Assembly (NCBI RefSeq): GCF_016097555.1 | Contig: NC_054704.1 | Span: 94,199,828-94,263,827, forward strand | DNA: 64,000 nt | Origin: Gigantopelta aegis | Lineage: Eukaryota > Mollusca > Gastropoda > Neomphalida > Peltospiridae | Direction of reading: 5' to 3' | Part shown: piece by piece, positions 35,501 through 45,262 of the stretch | Layout: each line of letters begins with the position of its first letter | Position numbering within the stretch: the stretch's first letter is position 1 | The notes under the pieces: generated by a model | The model's input: only the letters and a program-made list of their open reading frames with translations | Told to the model about the DNA's origin: nothing | Database searches by the model: none | Translations under genes and position numbers: made by a program

Positions 35501-38500
35501 TTTCATGAATGAAAAAAAAAGTCCCGGTAGACTTACTGTCCAACCATTGAAAAGACGTACATCTGGTACGACCCTCGTGGTGCGTACCGTATTTGTACGA
35601 CATCGCTATACGTTCACCAGGTGGGTGATAAATACGTTGTATAAACGTGTATCTCAGTATCAATCCATTTATGCCAGTACATTTTTCCTTTTGGACGCCT
35701 ATTTCATGTGTGTACAGGTAGTACTTATAATATTCGGCCGAGTTAAAACTTGGTAAGAGCAGTTAATTCCACAAGTCCTGCCATTGCTGATAAATGACAG
35801 GTTTGTCGTGATAAAATATTGGTTCACCTGGCCAGTAAATTCCTGTAATTTAATTTTGAACTAGCTTGCCAACCACCATTTTGCTTTGAGGTCCTAAATG
35901 TAGGACAATTTTTGTGCGGAACAAGGGTAGTCCTAGACACTACCGTTTTGTCCGAAATGACTGGCTTAACCTTTCCGATTTACTGCAAGTGAGTGGTGGT
36001 AGTATTTATATCCATGGTGTACATGATTGATACGCCGTGTTTAAGCCACGTTACTATTGTCAGTAGATTCGATTTGGTGGTACACACCCTAAAAGCACTA
36101 AAGCGGAATGTATACCTTTCTTCCACGTCGTGCAAAGCGTGTCTATAGAGTTCCCTGACGACTGCCGGTTTGGCACATTTCATTTCCAGGCCAGCAGCTT
36201 CACTCTTTTGTCTCAGAAATGTGATGATGTGTTCCATTAGTTTACCCTCGTTAAGCAGCTCCACAATCGTGGGGTAGATCGTTTTGATGTACGTATGGGA
36301 TTCTACAAAAGTGGCAGTTTAAGTACATTTTAAAGATTTTAAAAAAACACAAAACAAAACCTTAAGGCAATTTTTAAAAACTTAAACCTGCATTTGATGG
36401 CTAAATATGTGTCAATACACGACCTATTAAATTCAATGAAAATATTCACCCATCGCCATAATAAACCGCAATTTTTATTTGCTACCTCAAGAAAAAGTTA
36501 ATGGTGTATTCAGGACCGTAATATCCATGCAGTAAAACGTGTGCGTATATGTGCGTTATGCTTATAGAAGGCTAGGCTGGCTCATTATACAACTGTTTGC
36601 ATAAAACATTTAAAACTATTAAAACAGTCTTAGGCCATCGGTCTACAGGCTGGTAGGTACTGGGTTCAGATCCCAGTCGAGGCATGGGATTTTTAATCCA
36701 GATACCGACTCCAAACCCTGAGTGAGTGCTCCGCAAGGCTCAATGGGTAGGTGTAATCCACTTGCACCGACCAGTGATCCATAACTGGTTCAACAGAGGC
36801 CATGGTTTGTGCTATCCTGCCTGTAGGAAGTGCAAATAAAAGATCCCTTGCTGCTAATCGAAAAGACTAGCCATGTAGTGGCGACAGCGGGTTTCCTCTC
36901 AAAATCTGTGGTTCTTAACCATATGTCTGACGCCATATAATCATAAATAAAATGTGTTGAGTGCGTCGTTTAATAAAACCAAAAAAAAGTCTCGGGCTAG
37001 CAATAGATTATGAGTGTCAAGTGTCATGGCACTGTTTTTTAAATCTTAAAACACGCACAGGTATTAATTTCAATTAACGGTCCATGACAAATTCTGTTGA
37101 AAACTATTTCAGTTTATTCAATTCTGTCACAAGAATATGAAAACCCTTAGCATTAATGTTCTCCAGTATACACCAATTCCTAATTCAGGCTATTGTACGT
37201 CAGGATATTGGATGTCAGACATTTGGTAATTCTGTCAAGTCTTACTGGTAATCAGATACATTTTCCTCCAATTGGTAGCAAGGGATATTTTATATGCCCC
37301 ATCACAGACAGGATAGCACATACCGCGGCTTTTGATATACCCGTCGTGGTCTTATTGTGGACTATCAGTCTTAAATCGGCCGCGCATCAGGCGAGTGCTT
37401 CACCACTGGACTACGTCCCGCCCCAGAAAAAATACAAAATACATTTGCTAGAAGAAATAAACCGAACATTACCAAGAGATAACATACTTTCAGACAGCCT
37501 CGATAAAACATCGTCGATTAAGGCGTTTGTCACTTTGCCGAACATTTTCCTTGCATAGTACATTACATCGTCGGGTGAAACCTTTTCGGCATTCCACAAC
37601 AAAGCCTTGATGGCGTCCAACGTCTTGTTGACTTGAAGTACAACACTGTGGAAGGACTTTCCAACAGCATCTGAAGCAATAGGTTTTAGAAAAGTACTAA
37701 TAAAAAATCGACCCAATTTAACAAAACATCGTAAGCCTAGTTTTGGACGTAAACTAGAATCTACGACTAAATCATAATTCTAATTACTATTATAGTACAA
37801 TAAGTTTAGAAACACATTTTCGTTTGCTCTATTTTCCTTAATAATGCAATTTTCTTCGTGAAATAAGACGCCAAACACTGAATGTATACCTGGTATATCT
37901 GCTAGTAGCAGACGTAAACTTACAATAGTTTAAAATTGGCGCCAGGTCGATGTTTGGCCGAATAAAACGTAAATGCCCGAAACGATAGTACATTTATATT
38001 ATCATTACTCCCAAACCGCTATGTAGGGTTGCGAACAAAATCACTAAGCATTTACATGAATACAACTATTGTGGGTAGAATGATTTTGAAACATTTGTAA
38101 AAAGGTTTCAAGCTAGCTAATATCCATCGTTTATGCCCGGATTTGAGGATTTGCTCGGGAACCGTGGGACGGGGCAGGTTCCTCCCTTCCACCTCAACCG
38201 AACCATATTTTAAAGTCGCAGCCCTTAGTTGGAATCCGTGAAATTAATAACTGATAAATCTACAAACCTTAACATTTATAAAGTTACAATAGAGTGAAAC
38301 ATTTATGTCGTTGGAACTGGAAAATTCCCTAACAAAAGACTAGGTCCATAACAATACTTCTCGGAGATATACGAGCGTTTTTAAAAATATGAAAAATGGA
38401 TTGTGGTTGAGACGATTACGATGACCAGAAACACTTCTGATGTATGGCATCTAAAATAATGTCGATTTCAATTGTCAAAACAAAATTGTCTTAAATGGTT

Positions 38501-41500
38501 AAAATAATCCAAACTAGTTTAAAAATTTAAGTTGTCACTAAATCATAAAATCATTTAAACTCATGTAACAAACTAAGGCCGACGTCATCGTCTGCTGTCG
38601 TTTTAGAACGACCCAAATTTATGAAAATGGCGACAAGTTAAATTATTTATGCAACGAAACTGAATTAAGCCGAGTGGGGCGCATTTTACGAAATGCAATA
38701 CGTGTTAGTGTGAAAAAAAGACTTACACAGAATTATTCTGTTAAACATTGTGGTTGGACAATTTTCCGTCAAGCTCATGGTCTTGTCGACAAGGCCTACC
38801 ACCATCTGTTTGGCCGCCGTTTCTGCGTCATTCGTTATTTCGAATATAGAGAATGCCTTCATTAAGACCGGTAGGAATGCTATGAGTTGGACCTGTACAT
38901 TGGCTGCAGGTAAAAACATGTACATAAATTATAAACATTTATAAACATTTAATCAGTTACGCTTCATGTGAAAAAGAATGCATATGTATATATGAAAAAG
39001 AATGCATATGTATATATACTCTTCAAAAAAAGAAACGCAAAAGGGTACAAATGGGTTATAACTCCGATTTTATGTTTCCTACCGGTTCATGCTTTGTGAA
39101 TATAAGGTCATTGCATGTCCCAAACACATTCCCACGGTTACATTCGATAAAACGCAGCTACTGTACAATAAAGTTCCAAAATGTGAATATTCGCAAAAAC
39201 GCAGCCACGTGCAAACCATGTCACCACTGCACGTGCGTTGTCTGCACGTGCAACATGAACACCGACAGTATAAAAGTGCAGGGTGTTCGCTTGCCTGGCC
39301 TCTGTATCTGGCCGACAGTTGACAATCCAGGACATGCCACGTCTCAGTGAACCGCAGAGAAACAATGCCATCGGCCGACTAGACGCAGGCGAATCCAGAA
39401 CGGCCGTTGCCAGGGCATTCCATGTGTCCCCAAGCACCATCTCCAGACTGTGGGACCGTTACCAGCAACATGGATCAACACGTGACCTCCCTAGATCCGG
39501 TCGACCACGGGTCACTACCCCCGGGCAGGACCGCTACATCCGGGTACGCCACCTTCGGGAACGATTGACTACTGCCACCTCCACAGCTGCAGCAATACCA
39601 GGTTTGCGCAGGATATCCGACCAGACCGTACGGAACCGCCTACGTGAGGTAGGAATTCGTGCCAGACGTCCAGTTCGAGGTGTCATCTTAACACCACAAC
39701 ACCGTCGACTCGACTGCAGTGGTGCCAGATTCATCGACAATGGCCTCAACTGCGATGGAGACGGGTGTGGTTCAGTGACGAGTCCCGATTTCTGCTCCGA
39801 CGTCATGATGGAAGATGTCGCGTGTATAGGCGTCGTGGTGAACGTTATGCGGCAAACTGCGTGCAGGAAGTGGACAGATTCGGCGGGGGTAGTGTCATGG
39901 TGTGGGCAGCCATCTCACACACTGGCAGAACTGACCTGGTCCACGCGCAGGGCAACCTGAATGCACAGGGCTACATTGACCAGATCCTCCGGCCACACAT
40001 CGTTCCAGTTATGGCCAACGCCAACGCAGTGTTCCAACATGACAACGCCAGGCCTCACAGCACGTCTCACAACGGCTTTCCTACAGAACATTAATGTCCT
40101 TCCTTGGCCATCGATATCACCGGATTTGAACCCAATTGAGAATCTATGGGACGAGTTGGACCGACGCCTCCGACAGTGACAACCACAGCCCCAGACCCTG
40201 CCCGAGCTGGCAGCAGCCTTGCAGGCCGAGTAGGCCACCATCCCCCGGGACGTCATCCGTACTCTGGTTGCTTCAATGGGCAGGCGGTGCCAGGCAGTTG
40301 TCAACACACGCGGAGGCCACACCCGGTATTGACTCCAGATGACCTTGACCTTGGTGGTGTGTCCTATCACTTACTCACAATGGACTAGAGTGAATTGCGA
40401 ACAATCCTGCAACATTTGGTAATTATCGGACTCACCATTCAATAATTAAATCAATTCTCCAAATGTTACGACAATGTGGTTTTGCGTTTCTTCTTTTGAA
40501 GAGTATATAAAAATGTAGACTATAATAGCACCGTACTCTAGCCAACCCTCCCGATCTTAGCGCCGAGATCGCTTCGTGGAACGGGCTCCAGACTCCATAC
40601 ATTGAGCAAAATTAACGTATTACTTGTAAATGGAACTTCACAATGAAATGTCGATCTTGGATCTGGTGGTGTACCTTTTAACGATTAACCATTAACCATT
40701 AATCTTATAACCCATGGGGCATAACATCCGTTCCGTACCGACAGGAATTGGGTTGCAAAATGTAGCGTCAATCCACACTACTCGCCCCATTTACCACCCC
40801 TATCAACGTCAAGAAAAACTTACCAGACATTTGGTCTACGTGTGGGAAGCCAACTAAATGGTTCAAGACGATGGATTTGAAATTCATGCAATCGTCGCCG
40901 CCGTCGTGCTTGTGGTCGTCGCCGCCGCCGTCGTGCTTGTGGTCGTCGCCGCCGCCGTCGTGCTTGTGGTCGTCGCCGCCGCCGTCGTGCTTGTGGTCGT
41001 CGCCGCCGCCGTCGTGCTTGTGGTCGTCGCCGCCGCCGTCGTGCTTGTGGTCGTCGCCGCCGCCGTCGTGCTTGCGGTCGTCGCCGCCGCCGTCGTGCTT
41101 GCGGTCGTCGCCGCCGCCGTCGTGCTTGCGGTCGTCGCCGCCGCCGTCGTGCTTGCGGTCGTCGCCGCCGCCGTCGTGCTTGCGGTCGTCGCCGCCGCCG
41201 TCGTGCTTGTGGTCGTCGCCGCCATCGTCGGGGCGCTCTTCGCCGCCATCGTCGGGGCGCTCTTCGCCGCCATCGTCGGGGCGCTCTTCGCCGCCATCGT
41301 CGGGGCGCTCTTCGCCGCCATCGTCGGGGCGCTCTTCGCCGCCATCGTCGGGTAGTTCGTCAGGTTTGCCGTTGACGACATCGGGGTGCTTAGTCACATC
41401 GGGTTGAACGGAAATATCTTTCAGTTGTCGAAGGACATTGTTCAGTGTTCTCCCTTTGTAGCTTCGGCCATAGGGCGAATATCCTGCAGTAGAATATGGA

Positions 41501-42287
41501 ATATTTAGGGGGAGGGGGGATTTTTAGGACACTAGAGCACATCATCGGCTATTGGATGTTAAATATGTGGTCATTTTGACAGCGGAAACCCGCTGCATTT
41601 CTGTTAGTAGCAAGGAGATCTTTTATTTGCACCATCCTACAGACAGGATGGCACATACTACATACCACGCCCTTTGATGTGCCAGTCGTGGTGCACCGGC
41701 TGGAACGAGAAACAGCCCAATGGCCCCACCAACGAGGATCGAGTCTAGTCCGACCGATCAGGCGTGCACTTTACCACGGGGCTACGTCTCCATGGGCGTA
41801 CATAGGGGTTTTAGATTAAAATCACAGACCCTAGTTTCAACCCGTAAAAGAAATTGACACCGAAGTTGATCAATCCATGTGCCAACACATGATCATAAAC
41901 ACTTTAGAAGCACAGAAATGGACATTCTAAACAAAAGTAAAGTCGGATTTCAATTATAAGAAACCGTTTCAATAGTGAAAAATACGCCCGGGTTTAAAAA
42001 ACTAGGGTCCGTTGCTTCAATGGCATCACCTAAATGCATCGCAAAGGAGTGTCGCAGAATATATATAATGTGGGCATCAATGATCTAAATAGTTAAATCA
42101 AAGTGTTCTCTAAATGTCAGCTTTAAATAATACAAATATTTAAACAAAGTATTAGGATTATTGATGTTATTTTAGACTGGTATATTTATAGATTATAGTA
42201 TCAGTATTTCAAAACATATATATTTTTTAAACCTCACCCAAAACGGCCGGACCTCCAAAAATGCACAAAAGAAAAAACAGCATCATG
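29322..42287 (-). CDS. unrecognised gene: probable secreted Asp/His-repeat protein, nine exons
   Basis: I do not recognise the family. Exons in transcript order: 42287-42238 (tentative), 41483-40824, 38903-38727, 37670-37488, 36302-36116, 32527-32337, 32152-32078, 31490-31418, 29502-29322. From exon 2 onward every junction keeps one open frame (intron phases 1,1,1,2,1,1,2), giving about 575 residues plus a 16-17-residue leader. Parts: a hydrophobic leader; a short '[15 protein letters not shown]' linker; five to six copies of PDDGGEER; twelve copies of DDHKHDGGG or DDRKHDGGG; then about 340 residues of mixed, apparently helical sequence with few Cys, ending '[12 protein letters not shown]'. 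Leader and acidic His-rich repeats suggest an exported, metal-binding or mineral-associated protein; that is inference. A TATA box precedes exon 1 and AATAAA follows the stop. Introns hold two Tc1 elements and several SINEs. Confidence 0.75.
29541..29665 (-). mobile_element. SINE tail and body remnant, cut by Tc1 copy E
   Basis: Tail B in reverse ('TTTAACGACACCACTGAGC') and body to 'TAGCAAGAG', ending where the Tc1 element begins. Confidence 0.65.
29668..31138 (+). mobile_element. Tc1-like transposon E, old copy
   Basis: A 1471-bp element flanked by TA, with ends 'CTGAACAAAAAAAGAAACTT' and the inverted 'AAGTTTCTTATTTTGTTCAG'. Distinct from A and from the B/C/D family. It lies in the last intron of the unrecognised gene, antisense to it. 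Confidence 0.85.
29920..30935 (+). pseudogene. Tc1-like transposase, degenerate
   Basis: Starts '[19 protein letters not shown]', with HTH '[17 protein letters not shown]' and 'GRPRVTT'. The frame is lost after '[11 protein letters not shown]' near 30330. Pieces of the catalytic half remain in other frames, including '[15 protein letters not shown]'-like text near 30740-30785 and an internal TAA at about 30811. At least three lesions, clearly older than the B/C/D copies. Confidence 0.75.
31418..31490 (-). CDS. exon 8 of the unrecognised gene
   Basis: Acceptor ATTGTAG and donor GTAAGA. Encodes '[20 protein letters not shown]'; 23 whole codons, entering in phase 1 and leaving in phase 2. Read-through without splicing would stop at once at the TAA inside the donor. 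Confidence 0.75.
32078..32152 (-). CDS. exon 7 of the unrecognised gene
   Basis: Acceptor TTTTGCAG and donor GTAAGT. Encodes '[20 protein letters not shown]'. Phase 1 on both sides, so skipping it would keep the frame. Confidence 0.8.
32337..32527 (-). CDS. exon 6 of the unrecognised gene, likely GC donor
   Basis: Acceptor GTTACAG. The first base completes Arg with exon 5, then come 63 codons ('[20 protein letters not shown]' onward). The only donor that keeps phase with exon 7 is GCGAGT after 'TTACTAG', i.e. a GC-AG intron of 184 bp. A nearby GTATAT donor would create a stop. Confidence 0.75.
32610..32850 (-). mobile_element. diverged SINE, tail A lost
   Basis: 'TACGGTTATATGGCGTC', 'CTATCCTTTCTATTCGCAAA' and 'GGATAATACGTACCACGGCC' match the SINE body in reverse, with many changes. 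Confidence 0.65.
32943..33056. repeat. AT-only low-complexity tract
   Basis: Irregular TA/TAA/ATAT repeats of over 110 bp. Confidence 0.85.
33785..34614. repeat. pair of ~105-bp direct repeats flanking an ORF
   Basis: 33788-33893 and 34507-34614 are about 90 per cent alike, with shared text such as 'AAATTATACCATACAAAATA' and 'ATAGTGAATTCAAAAT'. The interval holds the ORF at 34159-34551. The second repeat includes that ORF's start, so the layout looks like a partial tandem duplication. Confidence 0.7.
34159..34551 (-). CDS. hypothetical 130-residue ORF inside an intron
   Basis: Not recognised. The frame begins '[20 protein letters not shown]', has no low-complexity repeats, six Cys and balanced composition. 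It includes '[20 protein letters not shown]' and '[20 protein letters not shown]'. Composition looks protein-like rather than random. It lies on the same strand as the host gene, in the 3.6-kb intron between exons 5 and 6; phase does not require it as an exon. It could be a nested gene, an element-derived ORF or chance. Confidence 0.4.
   Translation of the reverse strand: MSEAIYFVWYNLYVKRLVYEYLTTNCGWAPFFDYCPDLPITTLKLVIKYFECVKIPCVDRFDMEKVVSMFPEMDETGVSRVSVFTGLVIVEVATQDGFGMCDFKWCDTVFVTFDSAMPMFRFWKVEHFLL
34839..35009. repeat. near-perfect ~80-bp-arm foldback
   Basis: Arms from 34839 and back from 35009 share 'AAGAATTGAACGTGAC', 'TTTCATGCCAGTATGAAACG' and 'CAAAACCGCTTTACACAC'. The loop is 'TTCGCGCTAACGCGCTACG'. 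Probably a small non-autonomous element or hairpin. Confidence 0.8.
35069..35188. repeat. foldback with ~54-bp arms
   Basis: 35069-35123 pairs with 35136-35188 ('CCCAAGGTATCTGACC' against 'GGTCAGATACCTTGGG'; ends GTTTTCGCTAGA and its inverse). Only 60 bp from the preceding foldback. Confidence 0.8.
36116..36302 (-). CDS. exon 5 of the unrecognised gene
   Basis: Acceptor TTTTGTAG; donor GTATAC is weak but gives the phase-2 end needed by exon 6. Encodes '[20 protein letters not shown]' onward to 'HALHDVEER', with one Cys. Confidence 0.75.
36628..36980 (+). mobile_element. mosaic SINE: type 2 head, type 1 body, tail A
   Basis: Begins 'GGCCATCGGTCTACAGGCTG' with B-box-like 'GGGTTCAGATCCCAG', then the shared body 'GTGCTATCCTGCCTGTAGG' and the 'GAGTGCGTCGTTTAATAAAA' tail. 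Confidence 0.8.
37199..37430 (-). mobile_element. SINE, tail lost
   Basis: Reverse of the type 1 head ('GGGGCGGGACGTAGTCCAGT') and body; the tail is cut at about 37199. It lies in the intron, about 50 bp past the exon 4 donor. Confidence 0.75.
37488..37670 (-). CDS. exon 4 of the unrecognised gene
   Basis: Acceptor TTGCTTCAG and donor GTATGT. Encodes '[20 protein letters not shown]' onward to 'DDVLSRLSE', strongly helical in pattern. Phase 1 in and out. Confidence 0.8.
38727..38903 (-). CDS. exon 3 of the unrecognised gene
   Basis: Acceptor CCTGCAG and donor GTAAGT. Encodes '[20 protein letters not shown]' onward to 'MFNRIIL'. Phase 1 in and out. Confidence 0.8.
39019..40503 (+). mobile_element. 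Tc1-like transposon D
   Basis: A 1485-bp member of the B/C family flanked by TA, with the fullest left end of the three. Sits in the intron between exons 2 and 3 of the unrecognised gene, in the opposite orientation. Confidence 0.9.
39334..40332 (+). pseudogene. Tc1-like transposase, multiply broken
   Basis: Collinear with copy B. A one-base loss near 39710 shifts the frame, a 2-bp loss near 40058 shifts it again, TGA replaces Arg near 40178 and TAG replaces Trp near 40231. The first 125 codons are intact. Confidence 0.85.
40824..41483 (-). CDS. exon 2 of the unrecognised gene, acidic/His repeat exon
   Basis: Acceptor CTACTGCAG and donor GTAAGT, 660 bp, phase 1 in and out. Encodes '[20 protein letters not shown]', the acidic and His repeats, then '[20 protein letters not shown]'. 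The repeats account for roughly two thirds of the exon. Confidence 0.85.
40904..41355 (-). repeat. coding minisatellite: 27-bp and 24-bp units
   Basis: Twelve 27-bp units encode DDHKHDGGG (seven) or DDRKHDGGG (five, contiguous). Five full 24-bp units and a partial one encode PDDGGEER. Both unit lengths are multiples of three, so copy-number change keeps the frame. The opposite strand is also open throughout. Confidence 0.95.
41522..41800 (-). mobile_element. SINE, nearly full length
   Basis: Reverse of the type 1 head ('AGACGTAGCCCCGTGGTAAA'), body and start of tail B. Lies in intron 1 of the unrecognised gene. Confidence 0.8.
42238..42287 (-). CDS. tentative first exon of the unrecognised gene, signal peptide
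   Basis: ATG at 42287 opens '[16 protein letters not shown]', a Met followed by a strongly hydrophobic core as in a signal peptide, and a good donor GTGAGG follows. The exon ends in phase 2 whereas exon 2 enters in phase 1. A missed small exon, or a one-base error in the five-A run at 42240-42244, would explain this. The TATA box 46-53 bp upstream supports the exon. Confidence 0.55.
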
Positions 42288-42332
42288 TTGACAAAATGCG
42301 GAGTATTATTCTGCCACTTTCTTATATTACCT

Positions 42333-42340
42333 CTTTTATA
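42333..42340 (-). promoter_or_regulatory. TATA box of the unrecognised gene
   Basis: TATAAAAG on the - strand, 46-53 bp before the ATG, which leaves room for a 5' UTR of about 20 bases. Confidence 0.6.
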
Positions 42341-42773
42341 CCCTTGAAATCACGTGGCAGCTGTAGTCTTCGCACGTGCACGTGCAAACACAAAAAGAAG
42401 CGCATGGTTTGCTCACGATTATGCACGGGTATATGTCACTATTATTGACATGTGTCAAAGATGGAACAGGCGCATGTGCAGGAAATTTGGTATTGAGAGG
42501 GATAGACTATGGTCAGCGAGTTTTTATTATTATTTATTTATTTATTGAAGGGAGTGGGGTGGGGGGGGGGGGTCGGATCATACTTTGCATTCATCGGCAT
42601 ATATCAACGTTAAATTTTAGTTGAAGACTGCAGGAAATTGCGTTTTAGGACAACTAGTTTAAAAAGAATTGTCAGTACAGCACCTCCCCAAGCTCCCAAA
42701 GAATCCATGTTACAAACATTATCAACGAAGTCAGGGCCGTAACTAGGATTTTTTGTTGGGGGGGGGGGGGTAC

Positions 42774-42983
42774 TCTTTTCGATTAGCTACTCTTTTCATA
42801 GGCTACTCTTTTATATGCACCATCCCACAGAGAGGTTAGTACATACCATGACCTTTGATATACCAGTCGTGGTGCACTAGCTGGAACGAGAAATAGCCCA
42901 ATGAGCCCACCGACGGGGATCGACCCCACACCTACCGCGCATCGAGCGAGAGCCTTATCACTGGGCTACGTCCCGCCCTTGTA
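42774..42983 (-). mobile_element. SINE, tail side truncated
   Basis: Reverse of the type 1 head ('AAGGGCGGGACGTAGCCCAG') and body. The short duplicate of 'ACTCTTTTCGATTAGCTACT' at the left marks its broken end. Confidence 0.8.
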
Positions 42984-42991
42984 ACAATTAG

Positions 42992-43311
42992 GGGACGGGA
43001 CGTAGCCCAGTGGTAAAGTGCTCGGTTGGTCGATCGGTCGGTCTAGGATCGATCCCCGTGGGTGGGCTCATTGGGCTATTTCTCGTCCAAGCCACGTCTG
43101 GTAGTAGTATATAAAAAGGTTGTGGTATGTGATATCCAGTCTGTGGGGTGGTGGATAAAAACGATCCCTAGCTACTACTAAAAAAAAAAACATGTTGCGG
43201 GGTTCCTCTCTAAGACTAGCTATATGAAACGTTTGGAATCCCAATAGCCGATGATTAAGAAATCAAAATTTAATGTGCTCTAGTGGTGTCGTTGAACAAA
43301 ACAAACTTTAT
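42992..43311 (+). mobile_element. SINE, full length, tail B
   Basis: 'GGGACGTAGCCCAGTGGTAA' through the body to 'TAGTGGTGTCGTTGAAC'. With the preceding - strand copy it forms a head-to-head pair separated by 8 bp. Confidence 0.8.
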
Positions 43312-44884
43312 ATTGATGTAAACGTTATCAACGAAGCCAAGCCAGTTCAGTTAGTTTTAATTTGCTGCCATTGTAACATGATGTCCACAAACGGGGCATT
43401 TGTGACAACTAAACGTACATAATAAATGCATTTTCTTGGTGAACTTGTCAGTCGGTGCAGACGGTACGTCTGGTAGGGCCATGGCCGTACAACTTTTCAA
43501 AGAGGTACCACTTTTTGTTTTCTTCCTGGGTTATATTTGTTGTATCTGTGTAAATGTCCTTCACAGGTAAATTTGAGTCTGGCAACCTCGAGCCGTACCA
43601 TTATGTTTTACACTGTGCCGCCTCTGCAGTGTGTGTACATTCAACATGTTTCTTGTTATCTAACAATGATTTTAGTAGCCCAAACGCTGCTTTCGAACAT
43701 ACGGAAACAAATATATTAGGAAGTAAAATTACCGTTAATAATTCGGTATACAAAAACGTTCAAGATGTAACTTTAAATTTAGTTGTTTATTATTTGGAAA
43801 TATGTTACGATAGTTGCAAAATCACGATATTCATTTGAATTTAACTTAAACGCATGTACGGTGTCCAATAAATGAAACGAACCATTTGATTAGCCTATAT
43901 ACTTAATTGTTCACTGAATCAAGCAATTTGGTACATAACTGTGGTTTTATATGTTCAGCGAATACACGATTAGGCCTATATCTTAGCTACAACTTTCACT
44001 AGAATATATAGAAAAAAACTTATGTTAATTAAAGCAACTACATTATACAATGTACAACAATGATTCAAGGACCCCAACTTTGACCTTACTTATGTTTCTG
44101 GTGACAATAAACAATAAAAAAGCAACTGCGTTTATTATTGTTTTCGATGGATGATGTATTGAACATCCAAACCACATAGTTTCATTAATCACATGTTGCA
44201 CAAGTTTAATATATTCACAAATTATGTATCATGACATATATTTGGTATGTCCCTAGCAAACGTTGAGTACTATATGTAATATATATGTATATACAAATTA
44301 TCATGAAAATGCATTTAAAAAGGGTTGCATTTACCAAATTTGCTTGTAGAACGCATTTTAGGACAACTAATTTTCTAAATCAATAGCAAATATGAATATT
44401 AATAACAAAAAATATAACATTTTGCAATGTATTATTTTCAATATAGAGGATAATGTTTTAAAAATTAGCAGGATTGGTTTAATGCCTTGATAGCGTACGT
44501 ACGTTGATAATTCTAAAGGTGTATGAGTGAATAAAATTAATATACTCTCACTAAAAATTAAAACATACACTTACAATAAATATTCATTTTAAGTAATTAT
44601 ATATATGTTGGTACATGTATAACATTACATGACTGGTGTTTATATATTTTGGGTATATATGCAGTGTGCAAAAGTAGTTAAGGATCATTCTACATAAAGT
44701 GGCAATTTACTCGAGTACGGGGGGGGGGGGGGGGATCCCGAAACCCTTCCCCTGCATACGCGCCTGACATCGATCTCAATCGGTCATCCTTTCCCTATGA
44801 TGCACTTGCTTCCTCCGTACCCATACATAGTTAGCCCACTGCATGTGTATACATATATACATATATAGCCTACAAAAACATATG

Positions 44885-44982
44885 CCTATTTTTCGTTCCA
44901 GCCAGTGTATCATGACTGTTATATTATCAAAAGCCGTGCATGGTATGTGCTATCTTGTCTGTGGGATGGTGCATACACACAT
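44885..44982 (+). mobile_element. SINE body fragment
   Basis: 'TTTTTCGTTCCAGCCAGTG' to 'GTCTGTGGGATGGTGCATA', lacking both head and tail. Confidence 0.65.
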
Positions 44983-45204
44983 ATACGAGCACATGTACAT
45001 CGATCTACATATCAAATTAATATATGCAAGTATGAATCATTAACATATCATCATCATCATTATCATTATAGTGAACAACAAACCAACAACAACAAAATTA
45101 GTTATCTTGGGTTGATTTATTTCTTGTTCCCCCTACCCCACCTACCCACTCACCATGGCCGTACCACTTTTCAGAGGTAGGCCTATGGCATGGCCGTACC
45201 ACTT

Positions 45205-45262
45205 GTGTGTGTGTGTGTGTGCGTGCGTGTGTGCGTGCGTGTGTGCGTGCGTGTATGTGTTA
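45205..45262. repeat. (GT)n/(GCGT)n microsatellite
   Basis: GT and GCGT units expanded inside the repeat copy at 45154-45354. Confidence 0.9.

Noticed and set aside
40858-41407. Open frames on the + strand and in a second - strand frame across the repeat exon
   Set aside because: Shadows of the 27-bp and 24-bp coding repeats; only the frame giving DDHKHDGGG splices in phase to its neighbours.
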